Notes: generated from the sequence alone by a model not told the origin. 14,079 nucleotides of DNA from Prevotellaceae bacterium (GCA_031257655.1 JAIROF010000119.1:1-14079), one strand, 5' to 3'. Positions 1-6,932 are shown, counted from the stretch's first letter. Numbers and translations are program-made.

Positions 1-37
1 TTAAGAATTGAGAATTGAGAATTGAGAATTGAGAATT
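1..37 (+). repeat. Heptad array, AATTGAG x4
   Basis: Four exact tandem AATTGAG units (6-33) are flanked by partial units TTAAG and AATT. Each unit carries TGA on the + strand, and because 7 is not a multiple of 3 the array stops all three forward frames. Elsewhere in the window the same family sits at gene 3' ends in sense orientation, so a forward gene may end at or just left of the window edge. That last point is inference. Confidence 0.9.
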
Positions 38-61
38 CAACTTTCGCAAGCTGTATATCTT

Positions 62-256
62 CAGAACTCCTGACCTGATGTACATTTTGTTGTTGATATA
101 TAGTCATATATGAAAAACACAGCACAAAACATTACTGTCGCGAAAATAATGTCGGGAATACAATAATGTTGAATTTTATCTTTAATAATCAACTTGTTAC
201 ATTATTTGATACCCCAAAATTACGACAATGTAATCTGTGCCAAGTCAGGAGTTCTG
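62..256. repeat. Inverted-repeat-bounded AT-rich segment (possible MITE-like element)
   Basis: A perfect 13-bp inverted repeat, CAGAACTCCTGAC at 62-74 and its complement at 244-256, bounds an AT-rich segment with no credible ORF. Similarity continues inward only weakly: GATGTACATTTTG on the left against the complement of CAATGTAATCTG on the right. No target-site duplication is visible outside the arms. It could be a small non-autonomous element or simply a long hairpin. Confidence 0.45.
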
Positions 257-292
257 GAATTTGAAAACGCATTGCTGATTTCGGCGTAAACC

Positions 293-367
293 CTCTGTGC
301 TCCTCTGTGAAACTTCCGTGTTTATCTGTGCAATAGCAACGCAGAGGCTTCACAGAGGAGCGCAGAG
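293..367. repeat. 19-bp inverted repeat with CTCTGTG words
   Basis: Positions 293-311 pair with 349-367 over 19 bp with a single G-T wobble, around a 37-nt loop. The left arm contains two CTCTGTG/CTCCTCTGTG words. The words resemble the CTTTGTG words at 13981-14057, so both may belong to one degenerate intergenic family. No coding sequence is credible here. Confidence 0.7.
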
Positions 368-478
368 CGAGGTCTTCGACTTTGCCGCACGGCATTTGCA
401 AGCCCCGAGCTGAGCGTAGCGACCTCACGAACACCTTGATAAAAAATAAAGGTGAGCAACGGGCGACCGACATCCCAG

Positions 479-543
479 CGTGGGGTAAAACCCCACGTGG
501 CGTGGCGTGGCGCGACGGGGTGGGGTGGGGTAGAGGCGGCGGG
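479..543. repeat. GC-rich hairpin followed by G-run tract
   Basis: CGTGGGG (479-485) and CCCCACG (491-497) form a perfect 7-bp hairpin with a 5-nt loop. It is followed by GTGGC repeats and then by three GGGG runs separated by single T bases (517-530), with a further GGG at 541-543. The tract could fold as a G-quadruplex on the + strand. It lies about 130 bp upstream of the fucosidase start. Confidence 0.6.
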
Positions 544-572
544 ATACAACCCCACGGCGGTTTTTAAAGCAA

Positions 573-614
573 AAAATATCGAAATCTTGCTATAAAATAT
601 CGAAATATTGCTAT
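573..614 (+). repeat. Two tandem 21-bp repeats upstream of fucosidase promoter
   Basis: Copies at 573-593 and 594-614 are directly adjacent and differ at one base (C or A before TTGCTAT). Each starts AAAATATCGAAAT and ends TTGCTAT. The second copy ends 20 bp before the putative -7 element at 635-642. A duplicated 21-bp (two helical turn) block at this position could be a regulator-binding site. That role is inference. Confidence 0.65.
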
Positions 615-634
615 TCTCACAGTCGTTGAATCCC

Positions 635-642
635 TACCTTTG
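635..642 (+). promoter_or_regulatory. Putative Bacteroidota -7 element, TACCTTTG, for the fucosidase gene
   Basis: TACCTTTG matches the Bacteroidota -7 consensus TAnnTTTG exactly and lies 29 nt upstream of the ATG at 672. No clear -33 TTTG is seen at the usual ~19-bp spacing. The nearest TTG (608-610) is too far away, so an activator may be needed. Confidence 0.55.
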
Positions 643-671
643 CATAAAAACACTTAAAAAAATATAGTCAG

Positions 672-2216
672 ATGAAAACGATAGTATTAAAAAGCAGCCT
701 GCTTGCCGTTGCTGTGGTATCGCTGCTCCTCGGGTGTAAATCCGATCGCGCTATTGACATCAGCTCGGTAGCATCGCCCAAGGGGACGAAGGTTTTTCAG
801 CCGGATTGGGATAGCATAGCCAGGCATTATCAGTTTCCCGAGTGGTTTGTTGACGCCAAGTTCGGTATTTTTATTCACTGGGGTGTGTATTCGGTTCCGG
901 CCTTTGGGTCGGAGTGGTACCCGCGCAACATGTACCAAAAAGATACCCGCGAATACCACCACCATATCGCCACCTACGGCGCCCATACGGAGTTTGGCTA
1001 CAAGGATTTTGTGCCGATGTTCAGGGCCGAAAAGTTCGACGCCGCGCAGTGGGCGTCCTTATTCAGGAAGGCGGGCGCCCGGTACGTTGTTCCCGTGGCG
1101 GAGCATCACGACGGCTTTGCGATGTACGGCAGCGACCTGAACGAATGGAACGCGGTGAAAAAAGGCCCCAAAAAAGACATCATTGGGCTGCTCAAGCAGG
1201 CGGTCGAAAAGGAAGGGCTCGTGTTTGGGCTATCCACCCACCGCGCCGAAAATGCGTGGTTCTATGACGGCGGAATGAGCTTCCCTTCGGATGTGCAGGA
1301 CACGACGATTTCGCTGTATGGCCACAGGTTGCCCCATGGAACCTACACCGAAGATTTTGCAAAGGAATGGCTGGCGCACACCTACGAGCTGATCAACAAG
1401 TACAAGCCCAAGCTGATATGGTTCGACTGGACGGTGAATAACCCTGTCCTTATGCCATACTTCAACAAATTTTTGGCCTACTACTACAACAATGCGCTGG
1501 ACTGGGGCGTAAACGTGGTCGTGAACACCAAGCATGGCTACCCGACCACCGTGCAGGTGTGGGACATAGAGCGCGGAAAATCGGATAAGCTGATGCTGCG
1601 TCCCTGGCAAACCGACACCTCTATCGGCAAAAAATCGTGGTCGTACGTTGAGGGCGAAGAAAATAAAACCCCCGAGCAAATTGTGCACGACCTGATCGAT
1701 ATCGTAAGCAAAAATGGCGTGCTGCTGCTCAACATCGGGCCAAAGGCCGACGGCACGATTACCGACGAGCAAACGGACATCCTGCTGGCCATCGGCGAAT
1801 GGCTCAACGTGAACGGAGAGGCCATTTACGGAACGCGCTGCTGGAAAAAATTCGGAGAAGGCGCAACGGAATCCACCAAAGGCGCCTTTACCGACAACAC
1901 CGCCACGCCGTACACCGCAAGCGACATTCGCTTCACCACCAAGGGAAACGATTTCTACGCCATAGCGCTGGGCTGGGCCAACGAAACGCTGGTCAAATCG
2001 TTGAACCGCGCGGTCGTTGCCGACGCCAAAATCCTAAGCGTACAAATGCTGGGCGCCGACGAAAAAATTGCCTGGACGCAAACCGACGAAGGCCTAAAGC
2101 TATCCTTCCCACAAGCCAAACCCTGCCGATTTGCCTACGCCTTCAAAATCACCTTCGACAAAAAAGTGGGCGAACACCTCCAATCGGAAGCCGTAGACTT
2201 TGCAGTTGAGAATTGA
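672..2216 (+). CDS. Alpha-L-fucosidase, glycoside hydrolase family 29, lipoprotein
   Basis: The 514-aa product should release terminal alpha-linked L-fucose from glycans. A lipoprotein signal with lipobox LLGC ends at Cys22, so the enzyme is likely membrane-anchored facing the periplasm or the outside. GH29 landmarks in order are FGIFIHWG (64-71), EHHDGFA (144-150), the strand LIWFDW (248-253) with Asp252 as the likely nucleophile, IERG (299-302) with Glu300 a candidate acid/base, LLLNIGPKADGTI (351-363) and NGEAIYGTR (381-389). A short C-terminal beta domain follows, and the length is normal for the family. The start is supported by the signal peptide and by TACCTTTG 29 nt upstream. The last codons, Val-Glu-Asn-stop, lie inside a heptad repeat array. 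The family call is firm; the exact linkage cleaved cannot be told from sequence. Confidence 0.95.
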   Translation: MKTIVLKSSLLAVAVVSLLLGCKSDRAIDISSVASPKGTKVFQPDWDSIARHYQFPEWFVDAKFGIFIHWGVYSVPAFGSEWYPRNMYQKDTREYHHHIATYGAHTEFGYKDFVPMFRAEKFDAAQWASLFRKAGARYVVPVAEHHDGFAMYGSDLNEWNAVKKGPKKDIIGLLKQAVEKEGLVFGLSTHRAENAWFYDGGMSFPSDVQDTTISLYGHRLPHGTYTEDFAKEWLAHTYELINKYKPKLIWFDWTVNNPVLMPYFNKFLAYYYNNALDWGVNVVVNTKHGYPTTVQVWDIERGKSDKLMLRPWQTDTSIGKKSWSYVEGEENKTPEQIVHDLIDIVSKNGVLLLNIGPKADGTITDEQTDILLAIGEWLNVNGEAIYGTRCWKKFGEGATESTKGAFTDNTATPYTASDIRFTTKGNDFYAIALGWANETLVKSLNRAVVADAKILSVQMLGADEKIAWTQTDEGLKLSFPQAKPCRFAYAFKITFDKKVGEHLQSEAVDFAVEN

Positions 2217-2235
2217 GAGTGGAGAATTGAGAATT
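2204..2235 (+). repeat. Heptad array overlapping the fucosidase stop codon
   Basis: Units are AGTTGAG (2204), AATTGAG (2211), AGTGGAG (2218, degenerate) and AATTGAG (2225), then AATT. The fucosidase stop TGA (2214-2216) lies in the second unit, and the first unit starts at codon position 3 of the last GCA codon. Confidence 0.85.
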
Positions 2236-2259
2236 ATCCGTACCGCCGGGATTGTCTGA

Positions 2260-2341
2260 ACTCGGATTTTATGGGATTTTTGGGAGTAAGATGATTAATA
2301 CCGCGTAGCGCTGTAGAGACGCACGCTGTCTGCGCCTCTAC
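2260..2341 (+). repeat. Composite downstream module with imperfect palindrome
   Basis: ACTCGGATTTT (2260-2270) is followed by GATGATT and then TAGCGCTGTAGAGACGCACG (2306-2325). The last word opens an imperfect palindrome, GTAGAGACGCA...TGCGCCTCTAC (2313-2341). ACTCGGATTTT and the 20-bp word recur identically and in the same order downstream of secDF (6933 and 6990). The palindrome could fold in RNA and help end transcription, but no T-tract follows immediately. Confidence 0.75.
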
Positions 2342-2349
2342 GTAGCACT

Positions 2350-2439
2350 AGTTTTTAGTTTTTAGTTTTTAGTTTTTAGTTTTTAGTTTTTAGTTTTTAG
2401 TTTTTAGTTTTTAGTTTTTAGTTTTTAGTTTTTAGTTTT
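2350..2439 (+). repeat. Tandem heptamer AGTTTTT, 12 full copies plus partial, abutting a start codon
   Basis: Twelve uninterrupted 7-bp units (2350-2433) plus AGTTTT (2434-2439) run directly into the ATG at 2440. No ribosome-binding site lies between array and start codon. Every unit junction reads TAGTTTTT, which matches the Bacteroidota -7 consensus TAnnTTTG except for the last base, and carries a TAG stop. Such an array is expected to vary in length by slippage. Any effect on expression is inference. Confidence 0.97.
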
Positions 2440-3225
2440 ATGAAAACAAATGCTTTTATCATTGCTGCGCTCATGGCGGCCACCGTATGTGGCGCCGGTG
2501 CAAGGGCTGAGGCTCAAAACAGCTATCCTGAGCCGGAGCCGATGTCCCACGCAATGTCGGAATTTTGGACGCCGCAACCCCCGGTGGTCACCCCCGGCAA
2601 GGCCACCGCAGGCGCAATTATCTCTCCGCCTTCGGATGCTATCGTCTTGTTCGACGGCAAAGACCTCTCCGCCTGGAAGCGCAGCGGCAAGGAGGAGGGC
2701 GCCCCGCAATGGACGGTCGCCAACGGCATCCTCATTGCTACGCCAACCGGCAGCATTGAGACAAAGCAGCATTTTGAAAGCTGCCAGCTGCACATCGAAT
2801 GGCGCATCTCCGAAAACGTTACCGGCAAAGGCCAGGGACGCGGAAACAGCGGCGTGTACCTGCAAGGCCTGTACGAAGTGCAGGTGCTGGATTCCTACCA
2901 AAACGAAACGTATGCCAACGGCCAGGCCGGCAGCATTTACAAGCAGTATCCTCCTCTGGTAAACGCCATGCGCAAGCCGGGCGAATGGAACGTGTACGAC
3001 ATTATCTACTCGGCGCCGGTGTTCAAAAAAGACGGAACGTACCGCATCCCGCCTACCATCACGGTAATCCACAACGGCGTTGTTGTCCAAAACCACGCAA
3101 CGATTCTGGGGACAACCGAATACATTGGCTTTCCCAGAGTGGTTGCGCATGGAGCCGGCCCAATACTGCTACAGGATCACGGCGATGCCGTCAGCTTCAG
3201 GAATATCTGGCTAAGAGAGCTGTAG
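2440..3225 (+). CDS. Secreted DUF1080 family protein (3-keto-disaccharide hydrolase-like)
   Basis: The 261-aa protein has a signal peptide (about 1-25, ending ARAEAQ) and one DUF1080/PF06439 domain, a concanavalin-like jelly-roll fold. Landmarks are IVLFDGKDLSAWK (68-80), QLHIEWRI (116-123), GNSGVYLQGLYEVQVLDSY (135-153), IYKQYPP (166-172), GEWNVYDIIY (181-190) and GPILLQDHGDAVSFRNIWLR (240-259). Family members have been linked to hydrolysis of 3-keto-glycosides, and many are still annotated only as DUF1080. Its substrate is not evident. The ATG at 2440 is chosen because it gives the full signal peptide, and the upstream heptads stop every frame. It follows the fucosidase gene on the same strand after 223 bp, and both proteins are exported, which suggests related glycan work. 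The oddity is the 5' region, which is a pure heptamer array. Confidence 0.9.
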   Translation: MKTNAFIIAALMAATVCGAGARAEAQNSYPEPEPMSHAMSEFWTPQPPVVTPGKATAGAIISPPSDAIVLFDGKDLSAWKRSGKEEGAPQWTVANGILIATPTGSIETKQHFESCQLHIEWRISENVTGKGQGRGNSGVYLQGLYEVQVLDSYQNETYANGQAGSIYKQYPPLVNAMRKPGEWNVYDIIYSAPVFKKDGTYRIPPTITVIHNGVVVQNHATILGTTEYIGFPRVVAHGAGPILLQDHGDAVSFRNIWLREL

Positions 3226-3276
3226 CGGCAAGGCGCTCCTCCGGCGCCATATTTTTCTCAGCTGTTCGCGAATTTT

Positions 3277-3608
3277 TTTTTGTCCACGAATTGCACGAAT
3301 TTGCACGAAATTTTTTGTCCACGAATACGAATCGCGCGCATTTTTTGGCGATGCTCCGCGCGGACGAAAGCTGCGATTTGTGTTTTTAGCGCGCAGATGA
3401 CGCGGTTTTTTTTATGATTTGCACAGATTTTAGCCACTTCTTTATCTGCGTAAATCATCAAAATCCGCGTCATCTATGCGCTATTTTCGTACAAAACCAT
3501 GCCGAGCGCAGTAGAGCCAAAAAATCGTGCAATTCGTGGACAAAAAAAATTCGTCCAAATTCGTGCAATTCGAGGACAAAAGAAATCGTGCAATTCGAGG
3601 ACAAAAAA
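3277..3608. repeat. Inverted/direct repeat cluster built on TTGTCCACGAATTGCACGA
   Basis: A 22-bp sequence at 3277-3298 is the exact reverse complement of 3525-3546. Two further near-identical copies of the right-arm form, with CGAGG for CGTGG, occur at 3561-3581 and 3586-3608. A shorter left-arm form lies at 3311-3325. The block therefore has about two copies facing one way and three facing the other, around an inner inverted repeat at 3389-3482. Short open frames here (3414-3716, 3527-3763) are made of repeat sequence and are not taken as genes. Confidence 0.85.
3389..3482. repeat. Imperfect ~40-bp inverted repeat
   Basis: The left arm, about 3389-3428 (AGCGCGCAGATGACGCGG then T-run, ATGATTTGCACAGAT), pairs with the right arm, about 3443-3482 (ATCTGCGTAAATCATC then CCGCGTCATCTATGCGCT). 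There are a few mismatches and a length difference in the T/A run. The loop is about 15 nt. It is nested inside the TTGTCCACGAATT repeat cluster. Confidence 0.8.
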
Positions 3609-3723
3609 GAGAAATATCCCGATTTAGGGGCTTCTATAGGCTCCCCTGCAAAAAATATGAGTTTGCGGGAGAGGTTGGCGCATTATTTTTGCGCTTACAG
3701 GTGTTTCTTTCAATAAAAAAGTG

Positions 3724-3731
3724 TAAATTTG
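3724..3731 (+). promoter_or_regulatory. Putative -7 element TAAATTTG for secDF
   Basis: TAAATTTG fits TAnnTTTG and is followed by C, as in many Bacteroidota promoters. It would start transcription near 3738, giving a leader of roughly 100 nt before the secDF ATG. The -33 region is poor: only a TTTC at 3704-3707, at short spacing. Confidence 0.4.
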
Positions 3732-3743
3732 CAGCCTCAAAAA

Positions 3744-3840
3744 GTGGTGTAATCGGCGCATGACCGCCCCGAAAGGCTGGTAAGCTGCTCATACCACAGA
3801 GGATGCCGGTTAAATTTGAAATCATTAAAAACCCAAAGCA
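3744..3840 (+). promoter_or_regulatory. Possible structured 5' leader of secDF
   Basis: By hand folding, AATCGG+CAT (3751-3756 and 3759-3761, with a 2-nt bulge) pairs with ATG+CCGGTT (3803-3811). This encloses a hairpin GCC-CCGAAA-GGC (3766-3777), which contains CC-GAAA-GG, and a hairpin TGGTA-9nt-TACCA (3778-3796). That is a small three-way junction ending 29 nt before secDF. No known riboswitch is recognised. Two tiny ORFs lie in it: ATG at 3760 (7 codons) and ATG at 3803 (18 codons, overlapping the secDF start). Confidence 0.35.
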
Positions 3841-6800
3841 ATGCAAGGAAAAGGAATAATTAGATTTTTGGCAGCAGTGCTCGGATTGGTATGCCTGTTC
3901 GAGCTCTCGTTTACGCTTGTAACCTACCGCATAGGTAAAAAGGCGGAGGCTTACGCAACCGACGAAAACGGAAGCTTTAGCGCCGCCCGGGAATCGGCTT
4001 ACTTAGACTCCATGTCGGCCGAAGTAGTGTACAACATTGGCGTGGCAAAGTTTACCTACAAGGAGTGCAAGGAGAAGGAGATCAACCTTGGCCTCGACCT
4101 CAAGGGCGGTATGAACGTGATGCTGGAGATATCCGTTCCGGATATCATCCGCGCCATGTCGGGCAACAGCAGCGACGAAACCTTCAACCGGGCAATGGAG
4201 CAGGCAAAAAAGAATCAGGTGACGGGCGAAGATGATTTTGTGGGGCTGTTTGCGCAGGCCTTCAGGGAGGTAGCCCCAGGCGACAGGCTGAGCCGCATCT
4301 TCGGCACCTACGAGCTGCGCAATAAAATCAACGCCAACACCAGCGACGACGACGTGATAAAAATTATCCGCACCCAAACGGAGGCCGCCATGGCCAACTC
4401 CTTCAACGTGCTGCGCAGCCGCATAGACCGCTTTGGCGTAACGCAACCCAACCTGCAGCGCCTGGGCAACAGCGGACGTATCCTGGTGGAGCTGCCCGGC
4501 GTGAAAGACCCCGACCGCGTGCGGAAGCTCCTGCAAGGGACGGCCAACCTCGAGTTCTGGGAAACGTACGAAAATACGGAGCTCTTTATGGCGCTCAACG
4601 AATCGAACAAAAAAATTAAGGAGTACATAGACGCGGAGCAGGCGCTGGGCGATAGCACCGGCGCCGCCGCCGGCAGCGTCGCAGCCGCCGCCGATGCCGT
4701 TGCCGCCCCCGAAGAAGACGGAAAGGATGATGCCGTGAGCGACCTGCTTTCGCAGATAGAGGGAAGCGCCGATTCTTCCGCCGGCTCAACCTCCGCCCAG
4801 GAAGTAGACTTTGCCAAAAACAACCCGCTGTTCTACGTCCTTTCGCCCTCGCTCGACGAGCGCGGCGCAGCGGCTCCGGGCGCGCGCGTGGGCATTGCGC
4901 ACTACCGCGACACGAGCAAAATACGCCGCTGGCTGGAGCTCCTGCAGGTGCGCTCGCTCTTCCCGCGCGACGTGCGCTTCATGTGGTCTATAAAGCCCAT
5001 CGACAAAGGCGGCACCTACTACGAGCTGGTGGCCATCAAAGCCAACACGCGCGACGGAAAGGCGCCGCTCGACGGCGGCATGGTGGTGAGCGCACAAAAG
5101 GGATTCTCCGGTAAGAGCGCCTACGCCGAAGTCTCCATGTCTATGAACACGGAGGGCGCCAAAATATGGGCGCGCCTCACCGCCGACAATATCGGCAAGT
5201 GCATCGCCATTGTGCTCGACGGCTACGTTTACTCCTACCCCCGCGTGAGCAACGAAATTAAGGGCGGCAACTCTTCCATTACCGGTCAGTTTTCGCCGGA
5301 GGAAGCCGACGACTTAGCCAACGTCCTCGAATCGGGCAAGCTGCCTACGCCGGCGCGCATCATCCAGGAGGCGGTGGTGGGGCCATCGCTCGGCCAGGAA
5401 TCCATCAGCTCAGGCCTGTCGTCGTTTGTGATAGCCTTTATCATAGTGCTCATTTACATGGTGCTCTTCTACAGCACCGGCGGCTGGGTGGCCAACGTTG
5501 CGCTGCTCACCAACGTATTCCTCCTGTTTGGCGTGCTGGCCTCGCTCCGCGCCGTGCTCACCCTGCCCGGCATTGCGGGTATCGTGCTCACGATGGGCAT
5601 GGCCATCGACGCCAACGTCATCATCTACGAGCGCATTAAGGAGGAGCTGCGAGCGGGAAAGGGCCTCCGCCTCGCGGTCGCCGACGGCTACAAGAATGCC
5701 TACTCCGCCATTATCGACGGAAACGTTACCACCATCATTACGGGTATCATGCTCTTCCTGTTCGGCTCTGGCCCCGTGCAGGGTTTTGCTACCACCCTTA
5801 TTATCGGCATCCTCACCTCGCTGTTTAGCGCCATCTTCATCTCAAGGCTCATCTTCCTGGCGCTGCTGGACAGAGACAAGGCGGTAAAGTTCGACAACAA
5901 AATGTCGCGCAACTTTCTCCAAAACCTGCACATCGACTTTATCGGCCTGCGCAAGTACGGCTACGCTATTTCGTCGATTATCGTGGTGCTTGGCTGCGCT
6001 TCGCTGGCCGTGCGCGGGCTGAGCTACGGCGTTGACTTTGCCGGCGGGCGTACCTACGTGGTGCGCTTCGACCAAAAAGTTTCGTCCGAAGACGCGCGCA
6101 GCGCCGTGCGCGAGCAGATCGAAAGCGCCAAGGGCGCCTCGGTGGAGGTGAAAACGTACGGCACGGCCGGCCAGCAGCTAAAGGTGACCACCGACTACCT
6201 CATTGCCGACCAGTCGACAACGGCCGACAGCCTGGTGGAGGTAATGCTCTACAACGCGCTGGGGCAGCTGTACGCAGCGCCAATCTCCCACGCCGAATTT
6301 ATCTCTACGCTCGAAAACCCCAACGGCATCATCAGCTCCGAAAAGGTAGGCCCTACCGTAGCCGACGACATTAAGCGCGACGCCGTGATTGCCGTTATCC
6401 TGGCCGTGGTCGCCATGTTCCTTTACATTGCCCTTCGCTTCCGCCGCTGGCAGTGGGGTATGGGCGCCGCCGTGTCGCAGGCGCACGATGCCGCCGTGGT
6501 AATTTTCCTCTTCTCCGCCATCTCCGGGGTGGTGCCCTTTACCATGGACATAGACCAGTCCTTCATTGCGGCGCTGCTCACCATTATCGGGTACTCCATC
6601 AACGATACGGTGATTATTTTTGACCGCATTCGCGAAAATGTTTCCAACCACCCAAAAATCGACCTGCGGCAAAACATCAACGACGCCATAAACGCCTGTA
6701 TGGCGCGTACCTTCAACACCTCCTGCTCTACGATTATGGTGCTGCTCATGATATTTTTGTTTGGCGGAGAATCCATTCAGGGCTTTGCCTTCGCCCTGCT

Positions 6801-6891
6801 GGTAGGCGTGATATTCGGTACCTACTCCTCGATGTTTATTGCAGCGCCCCTGGCCTACGAAGTGCTGAAAAATAAGCAGGCGAAAAAATGA
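3841..6891 (+). CDS. secDF: Fused protein translocase subunit SecDF
   Basis: The 1016-aa inner-membrane protein fuses SecD and SecF, as is usual in Bacteroidota. It works with SecYEG, using the proton-motive force to pull exported proteins out on the periplasmic side. The SecD half has a first membrane helix (about 8-29), the motif LGLDLKGG (83-90), the P1 periplasmic domain with FGVTQPNLQRLG, and a helix bundle with AIDANVIIYERIKEE, whose Asp590 is the conserved proton-path residue. The SecF half starts near 688 and has GVDFAGGRTYVVRF, VGPTVADD and IGYSINDTVIIFDRIRE (Asp922). An Ala/acidic low-complexity insert of about 50 residues (270-320) interrupts the P1 region. The stop codon touches a heptad repeat array. 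The start is chosen because it precedes the first helix directly. The gene is preceded by a likely TAAATTTG promoter and a possibly structured leader. Confidence 0.97.
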   Translation: MQGKGIIRFLAAVLGLVCLFELSFTLVTYRIGKKAEAYATDENGSFSAARESAYLDSMSAEVVYNIGVAKFTYKECKEKEINLGLDLKGGMNVMLEISVPDIIRAMSGNSSDETFNRAMEQAKKNQVTGEDDFVGLFAQAFREVAPGDRLSRIFGTYELRNKINANTSDDDVIKIIRTQTEAAMANSFNVLRSRIDRFGVTQPNLQRLGNSGRILVELPGVKDPDRVRKLLQGTANLEFWETYENTELFMALNESNKKIKEYIDAEQALGDSTGAAAGSVAAAADAVAAPEEDGKDDAVSDLLSQIEGSADSSAGSTSAQEVDFAKNNPLFYVLSPSLDERGAAAPGARVGIAHYRDTSKIRRWLELLQVRSLFPRDVRFMWSIKPIDKGGTYYELVAIKANTRDGKAPLDGGMVVSAQKGFSGKSAYAEVSMSMNTEGAKIWARLTADNIGKCIAIVLDGYVYSYPRVSNEIKGGNSSITGQFSPEEADDLANVLESGKLPTPARIIQEAVVGPSLGQESISSGLSSFVIAFIIVLIYMVLFYSTGGWVANVALLTNVFLLFGVLASLRAVLTLPGIAGIVLTMGMAIDANVIIYERIKEELRAGKGLRLAVADGYKNAYSAIIDGNVTTIITGIMLFLFGSGPVQGFATTLIIGILTSLFSAIFISRLIFLALLDRDKAVKFDNKMSRNFLQNLHIDFIGLRKYGYAISSIIVVLGCASLAVRGLSYGVDFAGGRTYVVRFDQKVSSEDARSAVREQIESAKGASVEVKTYGTAGQQLKVTTDYLIADQSTTADSLVEVMLYNALGQLYAAPISHAEFISTLENPNGIISSEKVGPTVADDIKRDAVIAVILAVVAMFLYIALRFRRWQWGMGAAVSQAHDAAVVIFLFSAISGVVPFTMDIDQSFIAALLTIIGYSINDTVIIFDRIRENVSNHPKIDLRQNINDAINACMARTFNTSCSTIMVLLMIFLFGGESIQGFAFALLVGVIFGTYSSMFIAAPLAYEVLKNKQAKK

Positions 6892-6907
6892 ATTAAGAAT
6901 TAGGAAT
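6891..6907 (+). repeat. Short heptad array at the secDF stop codon
   Basis: Units AATTAAG (6891) and AATTAGG (6898) are followed by AAT. The first A of the array is the last base of the secDF stop TGA (6889-6891), so the unit again starts at codon position 3. The two units carry TAA and TAG. Confidence 0.75.
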
Positions 6908-6932
6908 GCGTGTTACGCAGGGGGTTGGCGGT

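Noticed and set aside
517..530. GGGGTGGGGTGGGG read as a telomere-like or replication-origin signal
   Set aside because: It is a single short tract with no DnaA-box cluster or origin genes nearby; only a possible quadruplex is retained.
189..567. Three short ORFs in the left gap
   Set aside because: They cover hairpins and G-rich repeats, show no protein-like features and lack promoters.
2440..2475. Frame-shifting phase variation of the DUF1080 gene by the heptamers
   Set aside because: The array lies entirely upstream of the ATG, so copy changes cannot shift the reading frame; only leader or promoter effects remain possible.
3414..3763. Forward ORFs of 100 and 78 codons upstream of secDF
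   Set aside because: They are composed of the inverted-repeat copies and run through the likely secDF promoter; the apparent peptide repeats mirror DNA repeats.
3741..3825. tRNA-like stretch before secDF (CTGCTCATACCA...GCCGGTTAAATT)
   Set aside because: It recalls an anticodon and T arm, but the T loop lacks TTCRA, there is no proper D arm or acceptor stem, and the CTCATA loop has no matching 5-bp stem.
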